DNA of 64,000 nucleotides from Butyrivibrio sp. FCS014 (GTDB taxonomy: Bacteria; Bacillota; Clostridia; Lachnospirales; Lachnospiraceae). The notes beneath the pieces were generated by a model. The model searched no databases, was not told the origin of the DNA, and was given only the letters and a program-made list of their open reading frames with translations. Of this stretch, positions 56,754 through 64,000 are shown piece by piece. A program made the translations under genes and the position numbers. The DNA lies in assembly GCF_000526935.1 (NCBI RefSeq), contig NZ_JAHA01000003.1, positions 372,001-436,000 of the forward strand, read 5' to 3'. Each line of letters opens with the position of its first letter. Within the stretch, counting starts at the first letter, position 1.

Positions 56754-57875
56754 ATGTTATTCCAACTTTACAGTGATCACGCATCAATGCAGTTGATCGG
56801 CTGGGTACTGGTGTTTGTGGGACTCATTCTCATGAATGAGATCGGTCGTCGGACCAAGGCAGGCGGAATGCTTGTATTCGTAGTAATCCCTTGCATCCTC
56901 ACAGTTTATTTCATTCTTGCTCATGTTGGCATGTTCGGTGGCAAAGCTAATCCTACCGTTGCTTTCATGGACGGATGGTTCCATTATTTCAAACTTTATG
57001 CTGCTGATATCGGCTGCGTAGGCTTCATGATGATCAAGTATAAATGGGGCATCGGCAAAGAGAAATGGTTCAAGTGGTTCCCCTGGTTCATCGTTGCAGC
57101 TAACATCATGATCGCTAACGTTTCCGATATGGAGTCAGCTCTTGCAGCTTTCTCAATCACAGGAAACCTTTCAGGTGCATGGTGGGCATCCAATGAGGGT
57201 GTATTCATCTATGGTGGATGGTGGAACGTTGTTAACGCTCTTGCAGGACTTATCAATATCTTCTGCATGACAGGATGTATCCATCTTTACACATCAAAGG
57301 ACAAGAACCACGCAGATATGCTTTGGCCTGATATGACCATCTGGTTCATCCTTGCATACGATGTATGGAACTTCGAGTACACATACCTCAACCTTCCTAC
57401 ACATTCATGGTACTGCGGTGTTGCACTTCTTCTTGCTCCTACATTTGCTAACGCATTCTGGAACAAGGGTGCATGGATCCAGAACCGTGCTAACACACTT
57501 GCAATCTGGTGCATGTGGGCACAGGTTGTTCCTGCATTCCAGCTTAGCTCAAGATTTGCAGCAGCTCTTCCTTCAGTTTACGGCGGAGCAACAGCTAACG
57601 GAATCACAACAATGGATCTTTACGCAAAGGCTATCGAGCTTTACAACTCAGGTGCAGGCAAGACTGCTCAGGCAGGACAGATCATCGAGAGCATGGGCAT
57701 CACAGCTAATCCTACAGCTCAGGGTGTAGTTGCTATACTTGCTATCGCAATCAATGTAGTATGCATGACTGAGATCATCAAGAGATCAATTAAGCTTGGC
57801 AAGAACCCTTATGCAAACGAAGTATTCGTTGGAACAAAGGATTTCGATCTTGCTATGGAGCGTGCTGAGGCATAA
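56754..57875 (+). CDS. DUF5692-like polytopic membrane protein
   Basis: This 373-residue protein has about nine hydrophobic segments and is rich in Trp and Tyr. I associate it with DUF5692; the function is unknown. Polar residues sit inside or next to predicted helices (DGWFHYFKLYAADIGC, FILAYDVWNFEYTYLNLPTHSWYCG, IWCMWAQVVPAF), which could form a transport path or a cofactor or metal site. Codon use looks strongly biased to preferred codons and the ribosome site is near perfect, which suggests high expression. The stop overlaps the hypB start (TAATG), so a link to nickel handling is suggested by context only. Confidence 0.75.
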   Translation: MLFQLYSDHASMQLIGWVLVFVGLILMNEIGRRTKAGGMLVFVVIPCILTVYFILAHVGMFGGKANPTVAFMDGWFHYFKLYAADIGCVGFMMIKYKWGIGKEKWFKWFPWFIVAANIMIANVSDMESALAAFSITGNLSGAWWASNEGVFIYGGWWNVVNALAGLINIFCMTGCIHLYTSKDKNHADMLWPDMTIWFILAYDVWNFEYTYLNLPTHSWYCGVALLLAPTFANAFWNKGAWIQNRANTLAIWCMWAQVVPAFQLSSRFAAALPSVYGGATANGITTMDLYAKAIELYNSGAGKTAQAGQIIESMGITANPTAQGVVAILAIAINVVCMTEIIKRSIKLGKNPYANEVFVGTKDFDLAMERAEA

Positions 57876-58543
57876 TGGATAACATTAGAGTAATAGAAGT
57901 TAAGAGAAGCATATTTGAGAGCAACGACAGGGATGCAGACAAGCTCAGACAGGAGCTTAAGGATTCTAAGACTTTTCTTTTGAATCTTATGTCATCACCC
58001 GGGTCAGGCAAGACCACAACCCTTACAAGAACCATTGAGGCTCTTAAGGACAAGTACCGTATAGGCGTTATGGAAGCTGATATTGATTCCGATGTTGATG
58101 CTAAGACTATTGCAGAGACAGGAGTTAAAGCCATTCAGCTTCATACCGGCGGAATGTGTCATCTTGATGCGGATATGACAAGACAGGGCATCAGAGAGCT
58201 TGGTGTTGAGGATGTGGACTTTGCCATACTTGAGAATGTGGGAAATCTTGTTTGTCCTGCTGAGTTTGATACCGGCAGTACCAAGAACGCCATGATACTC
58301 TCGGTTCCCGAGGGGCATGACAAACCCCTTAAGTATCCGCTCATGTTCTCCATCTGCGATGTGGTCCTTATCAACAAGATAGATGTTATTCCTTACTTTG
58401 ACTTTGATATGGATAAGTGCAGGGAATACATCCTTTCCCGTAACCCCAAGGCAAAGATAATTCCTATCTGCGCCAAGACCGGTGAAGGAATAGAGGAATG
58501 GGCTGCCTGGCTTTCAGAGAACATAGAGGAAGCTCTTAAGTAA
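57875..58543 (+). CDS. hypB: Nickel-incorporation GTPase HypB
   Basis: HypB is a GTPase that delivers nickel to metalloenzymes with HypA. The 222-residue protein carries the P-loop SSPGSGKTT, the switch region EADIDSD, ENVGNLVCP and the NKID specificity motif. The interface metal ligands are kept: Cys-His in GGMCHLDAD and Cys in LVCPAEFD. There is no His-rich nickel-storage N-terminus. It overlaps the DUF5692 gene by 1 base. No hydrogenase or urease structural genes are in the window, so the client enzyme is unknown. Confidence 0.94.
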   Translation: MDNIRVIEVKRSIFESNDRDADKLRQELKDSKTFLLNLMSSPGSGKTTTLTRTIEALKDKYRIGVMEADIDSDVDAKTIAETGVKAIQLHTGGMCHLDADMTRQGIRELGVEDVDFAILENVGNLVCPAEFDTGSTKNAMILSVPEGHDKPLKYPLMFSICDVVLINKIDVIPYFDFDMDKCREYILSRNPKAKIIPICAKTGEGIEEWAAWLSENIEEALK

Positions 58544-58567
58544 ATCAGTACAGGCTTGAGAATGGAG

Positions 58568-58628
58568 ATGCCGTGCGATAAACAAGGGGAAGTTTATCTT
58601 TGTCCTTCTGATATCGCGCGGCATTTTT
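58568..58628 (+). terminator. Terminator-like hairpin between hypB and hypA
   Basis: A 13-bp stem with one G-T pair (arms 58568-58580 and 58612-58624) encloses a loop that can pair further (ACAAGG with CTTTGT). It is followed by TTTTT. It may act as a partial terminator that lowers expression of the downstream genes. Confidence 0.75.
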
Positions 58629-58676
58629 GCAGAAGACTTATAAAACCCGGAAATTTTTAGATAATAAGGTAATAAT

Positions 58677-59021
58677 ATGCACGAACTTGGAGTTGTTTTC
58701 CACGTTATTGACGATCTGACAGAACTTGGAAAAGAAAACGAACTTACGAAAATTCACTCGGTAACCTTGCAGCTTGGAGAAGTGTCGGGGGTGGTTCCGT
58801 CTCTTTTGACCGACGCATGGAAATGGGCGGCTGACAGAACAGAACTTATGAAGGGGGCTGAACTTATCATTGAGACCCTTCCTGCTGTGACCTTCTGCGA
58901 GGACTGCAAGAGCGAGTATGAAACGGTGACATACGGCAAGATATGTCCCAAATGTGGAAGCGGACATACATATCTCGTTAAGGGAAATGAGTTTTTGATA
59001 AAAGAAATAGCGGCCACATAA
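58677..59021 (+). CDS. hypA: Nickel-insertion protein HypA
   Basis: This 114-residue nickel metallochaperone starts with the nickel-binding M-H-E motif. The zinc site is CEDC (residues about 81-84) and CPKC (about 95-98). The QLGEVSGVVPSLL segment is typical of the family. A ribosome site (AAGG) lies 8 bases before ATG 58677. It is separated from hypB by a hairpin and followed after 39 bases by the large oxidoreductase. Confidence 0.93.
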   Translation: MHELGVVFHVIDDLTELGKENELTKIHSVTLQLGEVSGVVPSLLTDAWKWAADRTELMKGAELIIETLPAVTFCEDCKSEYETVTYGKICPKCGSGHTYLVKGNEFLIKEIAAT

Positions 59022-59060
59022 TAAAGATTTTTGTCAAAAAAGAGAAAGGGTAAGGAGATT

Positions 59061-61919
59061 ATGGACAAAAGCCAATTTGACATGAAGGATCTGATGACTC
59101 CCTATTCATTGGATCCCAATCGTAACAAGAAAGACCCCAGAGCAGGCATCATCCCTGATACAGTTGATTTGAATGCTCCTTTCAGAGAGCCCCTGGCTAA
59201 GCTTGCCAAGGTTATCACAGACAGAAAAGAGATCAAACTCGGACTTCAGAAGATCACCAAGGAGAGCCCTGAGTACTGGGGAATCTATCACCTTGTAACA
59301 GATGAGCAGTGCGAGATCGGGCTTAAGCTTGAGAAGCGTAAACCCAAGACTTTTGAGCAGATCAAGGCACTTTGCCCTGAGTATACAGCTGAGGAGCTTC
59401 AGAAGCAGCTTGATGAGATGGCCTACAACGGCATCATCGAGTGGAATTATGAGAATGAGAAGCATGAGAAGCAGTATGTACTTCCCATGTTCGTTCCCGG
59501 ATCTGCCGAGTTCTCAAACATGAACGGCAAGGTTCTTGCAGCACATCCTGAGGGAGGCGCATTCTTTGAGAGAATGACACGTATTCCTCTTGAGGGACTG
59601 ACACATATGGTACCAATGGGTGGTTCCGGTGTCGGAATGCACGTAATCCCTGTAGAGAAGGCTATCGAGATGGAGAATACAGCCATCGGTATCGAGAAGA
59701 TCTCATACTGGCTGGATTACTATGAGGGCAAATATGCAGCATCTCCCTGCTCCTGCAGAAGATCAAGAAAGACCTTCGATCAGGGCTGTGCAGATGATCC
59801 TGAGGGCTGGTGCATCGCTGTGGGCGATATGGCTGATTACGTTGTTGAGACCCAGAAGGATGGCCGTTACATCACCAAGGAAGAAGCTCTTGCTATCTTC
59901 AAGCAGGCTGAGGATAACGGATTTGTTCATCAGATCACTAACATCGACGGAGACAAGAAGATATTCGCTATTTGTAACTGTAACGTAAACGTATGTTACG
60001 CTCTTCGTACATCTCAGCTTTTCAATACACCTAATATGTCACGTTCATCCTATGTTGCACATGTTGACAAGGATAACTGCGTAGCCTGCGGACGATGCGT
60101 TGAGGTTTGTCCTGCCGGTGCAGCTACACTTGGACAGAAGCTCTGCAAGAAGGACGGAAGCGAGGTTGTTTATCCTAAGATGCCTCTTCCCACAGAGCAG
60201 AAGTGGTCAACAGATATGTGGACCGAGGATTACCGTGATATAAATCGTATAAACACTCACAAGACAGGAACATCTCCTTGTAAGACAGCCTGCCCTGCAC
60301 ACCTTCCTGTTCAGGGATATATCAAGATGGCTTCTCAAGGCAGATATGACGAGGCTCTTGCTCTTATCAAGAAGTATAATCCTCTTCCTGCTGTATGCGG
60401 ACATGTATGTAACAGACGCTGTGAGGATGCTTGTACAAGAGGCACAATCGATCAGGCTCTTGCCATCGATGAGATCAAGAAATTCGTAGCTATGCGCGAT
60501 CTTAATGCGGATACACGTTATATCCCCAAGAAGGTTATTCCTAAGATCGGTGCAGGCTTTGATGAGAAGGTAGCTATTATCGGTGCAGGCCCTGCAGGTA
60601 TTTCCTGTGCTTACTATCTGGCACTTAAGGGCTACAAGCCTACATTGTTCGACAAGAACAAGAAGCCCGGCGGAATGGTTACCTACGGTATTCCTTCCTT
60701 CGTAATGGAGAAGAACATTATCGAGGCTGAAGTAGATGTTCTTCGCGAACTTGGTGTAGACATCCGCCTCGGAGTTGAAGTTGGTAAGGATATCACTCTT
60801 AAACAGCTTCGTGAAGAGGGTTATAAGGCATTCTACATCGCTATCGGCTGCCAGGGCGGCAGAGGCGTAAATGTTCCCGGAGAGGACGCTGAGGGCGTTA
60901 TCAAGGGCGTAGATATCCTTCATGCTGTTATTGATGATGAGAGCTACAAGCTTTCAGGAGATACAGTAGTTATCGGTGGCGGTAACGTAGCTATCGATGT
61001 AAGCCGTACAGCTATCCGCTGCGGTTCACCCAAGATCACACAGGTTTCTCTTGAGACTCGTGATATCATGCCTGCTCTTCCTGAGGAGATTGAGATCGCT
61101 GAGTCCGAAGGAATCGAGTTCAAGGGCGGCTGGGGACCTAAAGAGATCCTCACAGAGAACGGCAAGGTTAAGGGAATCGTATTCAAGAAGTGCACACAGG
61201 TCAAGAATGCAGAAGGCAAGTTTGATCCCAAGTACGATGAGAACGAGACCATGGAGATTGCCTGCAGCAATGTAATCCTTTCAGTTGGTCAGGCCACAAT
61301 CTGGGGCGACCTTCTTAAGGATGAGAATGTAGAGTTCAGAGGACCCGCTCCTGTAGCTGACAGCGTTACATTCCAGACTACAGTTAAGGACATTTTCGTT
61401 GGCGGAGATATGTTCTACGGTCCCAGATTTGCCATTGATGCTATTGCCTGCGGTAGAGAGGGCGCTGAATCTATCCACAGATTTGTACAGCCTCACTCAT
61501 CACTTACCATCGGTCGTGATCCTAACTTCTTCATCGAGCTTGATAAGGATGACATTCTTATCAGAGATTACGATCATGTTGGACGTCAGGTTCCTGCTGA
61601 CGGAAAGAGCGCAGACGGCAAGCTTACATTCCGTGATACCAAGCAGCTTCTTACAGAAGAGCAGATCAAGAAAGAGACATCCCGCTGCCTTGGCTGCGGT
61701 GCCTCAATCGTTGATCCCAATAAGTGTGTAGGCTGCGGACTTTGCACAACTCGCTGCGAATTCGATGCCATCAAGCTTACAAGGGATAACCCTGATTGCT
61801 CAACCATGAGAAAGGCTGAGGATAAGCTCAAATTTATCCTTCCTAACGGCGCTAAGCAGGCTCTTGCAAGACCTTTCGTAAAGAAGACTCCTAAAGAGAC
61901 GGCATGGCTTAAGAAATAA
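59061..61919 (+). CDS. Multidomain Fe-S/FAD oxidoreductase (GltD-like)
   Basis: The start is ATG 59061, with TAAGGAG upstream; TTG 59031 lies before that site. The product has 952 residues. The N-terminal about 320 residues contain a Cys-rich motif (PCSCRRSRKTFDQGCADD, then CNCNVNVCYA). A 4Fe-4S ferredoxin motif follows (CVACGRCVEVCP). Next is a GltD-like Fe-S segment (SPCKTACPAHLPVQGYI, CGHVCNRRCEDAC), an FAD-binding Rossmann fold (IIGAGPAGISCAYYL), an NAD(P)-binding fold (VIGGGNVAIDVSRTA) and the flavin motif VGGDMFYGP. A C-terminal ferredoxin-like part carries CLGCG and CVGCGLCTTRC. It probably shuttles electrons between NAD(P)H and an unknown partner. Position after hypBA suggests a shared pathway. 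Confidence 0.85.
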   Translation: MDKSQFDMKDLMTPYSLDPNRNKKDPRAGIIPDTVDLNAPFREPLAKLAKVITDRKEIKLGLQKITKESPEYWGIYHLVTDEQCEIGLKLEKRKPKTFEQIKALCPEYTAEELQKQLDEMAYNGIIEWNYENEKHEKQYVLPMFVPGSAEFSNMNGKVLAAHPEGGAFFERMTRIPLEGLTHMVPMGGSGVGMHVIPVEKAIEMENTAIGIEKISYWLDYYEGKYAASPCSCRRSRKTFDQGCADDPEGWCIAVGDMADYVVETQKDGRYITKEEALAIFKQAEDNGFVHQITNIDGDKKIFAICNCNVNVCYALRTSQLFNTPNMSRSSYVAHVDKDNCVACGRCVEVCPAGAATLGQKLCKKDGSEVVYPKMPLPTEQKWSTDMWTEDYRDINRINTHKTGTSPCKTACPAHLPVQGYIKMASQGRYDEALALIKKYNPLPAVCGHVCNRRCEDACTRGTIDQALAIDEIKKFVAMRDLNADTRYIPKKVIPKIGAGFDEKVAIIGAGPAGISCAYYLALKGYKPTLFDKNKKPGGMVTYGIPSFVMEKNIIEAEVDVLRELGVDIRLGVEVGKDITLKQLREEGYKAFYIAIGCQGGRGVNVPGEDAEGVIKGVDILHAVIDDESYKLSGDTVVIGGGNVAIDVSRTAIRCGSPKITQVSLETRDIMPALPEEIEIAESEGIEFKGGWGPKEILTENGKVKGIVFKKCTQVKNAEGKFDPKYDENETMEIACSNVILSVGQATIWGDLLKDENVEFRGPAPVADSVTFQTTVKDIFVGGDMFYGPRFAIDAIACGREGAESIHRFVQPHSSLTIGRDPNFFIELDKDDILIRDYDHVGRQVPADGKSADGKLTFRDTKQLLTEEQIKKETSRCLGCGASIVDPNKCVGCGLCTTRCEFDAIKLTRDNPDCSTMRKAEDKLKFILPNGAKQALARPFVKKTPKETAWLKK

Positions 61920-61941
61920 TTTAATAAGCAATAAGTCTAAC

Positions 61942-61983
61942 AAGATTAAGTCAAGTGTTCGATAGAACACTTGACTTAATCTT
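61942..61983. other. Long perfect hairpin between the oxidoreductase gene and topA
   Basis: A 19-bp perfect stem with a GATA loop lies 22 bases after the stop. There is no T-run after it on the plus strand (TAAAAAT), so classical intrinsic termination is uncertain, but a terminator or RNA-stabilising role is likely. Confidence 0.7.
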
Positions 61984-62048
61984 TAAAAATGTTTATTAAT
62001 ATGAAAGTAACTCATTAAGATTACTTCGAAGGGAATTACTAGAGAATA

Positions 62049-64000
62049 ATGGCAACAAAGAAAGATACTAAGGCAAAAAAGAATGCACTGCTCATAGTTG
62101 AGTCACCGACAAAGGTGAAGGCTATCAAGAAGTTTCTGGGATCAGGATATGAAGTTGCTGCCAGCAACGGACATGTAAGAGATCTTCCCAGGAGCACAAT
62201 GGGTATTGATATCGAGCACGACTATGAACCTAAGTATATAACTATAAGGGGAAAGGGAGACGTACTTGCCGAGCTTAGAAGGCAGGTCAAGAAAGCTGAT
62301 AAAGTCTACCTCGCAACCGACCCGGACCGCGAAGGAGAAGCTATAAGCTGGCATCTTTGTTCTGCACTTAAGCTGGATGAAGCTGATGGCAAGGTTCAAA
62401 GAGTTACCTTTAACGAGATCACAAAGAATGCTGTTAAAGAGGCTATGAAGCATCCCAGGGATATTGATATGAACCTGGTTGACGCCCAGCAGGCAAGACG
62501 TGTTCTTGACAGAATGGTGGGATATGAGATTTCCCCTATTCTCTGGTCTAAGGTTAAGCGCGGACTTTCCGCCGGAAGAGTACAGTCTGTGGCTCTGAGG
62601 ATCATAGCTGACAGAGAAGAAGAGATTGATTCATTTATCCCTACAGAATACTGGACTCTTGATGTTAATCTTGGAGTGACAGGAGAGAAGAAACCTCTTG
62701 TTGCCCACTATTACGGAGAGGGCAATGACAAGAAGGATATCAGTTCCAAAGAGGAACTTGATGCTATATGCAAGGATCTTAAGGGAGCCAAGTACACTGT
62801 AAGTGATGTAAAGAAGGGCGAGAGAACCAAGAAGGCACCTCTTCCTTTTACCACATCAACACTTCAGCAGGAAGCTTCCAAGTCCCTTAATTTTGCGACT
62901 CAGAAGACCATGAGAATTGCTCAGCAGCTCTATGAAGGAATTGAGCTTGGCAAAGAGGGAACAGTCGGTCTTATTACATATCTTCGTACCGATTCCACCA
63001 GAGTTTCGGATGAAGCTGTTGCAGCTGCCAATGATTACATCACCTCCAACTTCGGAGAGAAGTATCTTGCAGAAGGTGCTACAGCCAAGAAGAGCGAGAC
63101 CAAGATTCAGGATGCCCATGAGGCAATAAGACCCACCTATGTGGATCATACTCCCGTTAAGGTCAAGGATTACCTTACAAGAGATCAGTTCAGACTCTAC
63201 CAGCTGATCTGGAGAAGATTTATGGCAAGCCGTATGGCTGCAGCAAAATATGAGACAACAGCCGTTAAGATCGATGCAGGTAAGCACAGATTCACTGTGT
63301 CTGCTTCAAAGACTGTATTTGACGGATTCCTTAATGTCTATACCGACGACGAGGATCAGATTGAGAAGAATGTACTTGCCAAGAGCATAGAGACAGGTAC
63401 AACCCTTAAGTTTGAGTCCTTCGATTCCGCGCAGCATTTCACACAGCCTGCACCTCATTATACAGAGGCATCTCTGGTTCATGACCTTGAGGCTCTCGGA
63501 ATCGGAAGACCCAGTACCTATGCTCCTACAATCTCCATAATCATGGCAAGACACTATATTACCAAGGAGAACAAGAGCCTTTATATCACAGAGCTTGGCC
63601 AGGCTGTTAACAAGATGATGGTTGAGGCATTCCCTCAGATTGTTGATGTTAACTTTACTTCCAACATGGAAGCTCTTCTGGATGGAATAGCAGAGGGCGA
63701 TGTAAAGTGGAAGACCGTAATTGAGAATTTCTATCCGGATCTGGATAAGGCAGTTAAAGCTGCGGAAGAGCAGCTCGAGGCTGTACAGTTTGAGGACGAG
63801 GTCACTGATGAGATCTGTGACAACTGCGGAAGAAATATGGTGATCAAGTATGGTCCCTTCGGTAAGTTCCTTGCTTGTCCCGGATTCCCTGAGTGCAAGA
63901 ACACCAAGCCTTATTTCCAGAAGATAGGTGTTGAGTGTCCTAAGTGCGGCAAGGATATTGTCCTTAAGAGAACCAAGAAAGGACGTATATTCTACGGATG
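62049..64000 (+). CDS. topA: DNA topoisomerase I, 3' end outside window
   Basis: This type IA topoisomerase relaxes negative supercoils. The 650 codons in the window start at ATG 62049 with a Lys-rich opening, then the Toprim domain (LLIVESPTKVKAI, and ATDPDREGEAISWHL with the acidic metal residues), GYEISPILWSKVKRGLSAGRVQSVAL, and the catalytic Tyr in LITYLRTDSTRVS. The GIGRPSTYAPTIS region and the first C-terminal zinc-ribbon repeats (CDNCG, CPGFPEC, CPKCG) follow. The frame is still open at the right edge. Confidence 0.96.
   Translation, partial: MATKKDTKAKKNALLIVESPTKVKAIKKFLGSGYEVAASNGHVRDLPRSTMGIDIEHDYEPKYITIRGKGDVLAELRRQVKKADKVYLATDPDREGEAISWHLCSALKLDEADGKVQRVTFNEITKNAVKEAMKHPRDIDMNLVDAQQARRVLDRMVGYEISPILWSKVKRGLSAGRVQSVALRIIADREEEIDSFIPTEYWTLDVNLGVTGEKKPLVAHYYGEGNDKKDISSKEELDAICKDLKGAKYTVSDVKKGERTKKAPLPFTTSTLQQEASKSLNFATQKTMRIAQQLYEGIELGKEGTVGLITYLRTDSTRVSDEAVAAANDYITSNFGEKYLAEGATAKKSETKIQDAHEAIRPTYVDHTPVKVKDYLTRDQFRLYQLIWRRFMASRMAAAKYETTAVKIDAGKHRFTVSASKTVFDGFLNVYTDDEDQIEKNVLAKSIETGTTLKFESFDSAQHFTQPAPHYTEASLVHDLEALGIGRPSTYAPTISIIMARHYITKENKSLYITELGQAVNKMMVEAFPQIVDVNFTSNMEALLDGIAEGDVKWKTVIENFYPDLDKAVKAAEEQLEAVQFEDEVTDEICDNCGRNMVIKYGPFGKFLACPGFPECKNTKPYFQKIGVECPKCGKDIVLKRTKKGRIFYG

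Overview
The window looks like a chromosomal segment of an anaerobic, low-to-medium-GC Gram-positive bacterium of the Lachnospiraceae, possibly near Butyrivibrio or Pseudobutyrivibrio. This is inferred from the strong GGAGG-type ribosome binding sites, the secreted type I pullulanase, the very large MBG/InlB-type surface protein, the serC-serA-DUF1015 order, the apt-rel-MBL-hemZ order and the DUF5692 protein. No species assignment can be made from the sequence alone.

Layout. Bases 1-20390 are the 3' part of one giant surface-protein gene, at least 6795 codons and open at the left edge. It has InlB-type and MBG/YDG-type modules, a Gly-rich segment, a Thr-rich repeat stalk of about 1500 residues and a three-helix C-terminal membrane anchor. 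After its terminator lies a complete IS66-family element (20552-23380) with 23-bp perfect terminal inverted repeats and an 8-bp target duplication. The element sits inside the first unit of a regular array in which CTGTTG and CAACAG alternate with a 53-54 bp period up to about 23658. A LacI-type operator and promoter follow, then a secreted pullulanase, proA, a two-domain class II aldolase-like gene, an S66 LD-carboxypeptidase and a GH25 lysozyme. A small secreted protein and a lactonase-type beta-propeller come next.

aroC is on the minus strand at 33240-34343. From 34478 all genes are on the plus strand: a VanY-type D,D-carboxypeptidase, tgt and yajC; then leuB, a GT-C-like membrane protein, ilvD, ilvB and an L,D-transpeptidase, which look like one operon; then serC, serA, DUF1015 and a glycogen-branching-enzyme homologue. 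All three catalytic residues of that homologue appear substituted, and it carries a coiled coil plus a Lys/Ala/Pro-rich tail. tRNA-Thr(CGT) follows, then apt, rel, an MBL-fold hydrolase and hemZ.

The last block starts with a promoter overlapped by a palindromic operator. It drives a DUF5692 membrane protein, hypB, hypA and a large multidomain iron-sulfur flavin oxidoreductase. No hydrogenase structural gene and no hypCDEF is seen in the window. topA begins at 62049 and runs off the right edge.

How the genes fit together: amino-acid biosynthesis (proline, branched-chain, serine, chorismate) is interleaved with cell-wall remodelling (S66, GH25, VanY, L,D-transpeptidase) and alpha-glucan metabolism (pullulanase, GlgB-like). 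The most promising undescribed items are the predicted catalytically dead GlgB-like protein, the 53-bp periodic inverted-hexamer array broken by IS66, and the DUF5692-HypB-HypA-oxidoreductase operon with its operator.
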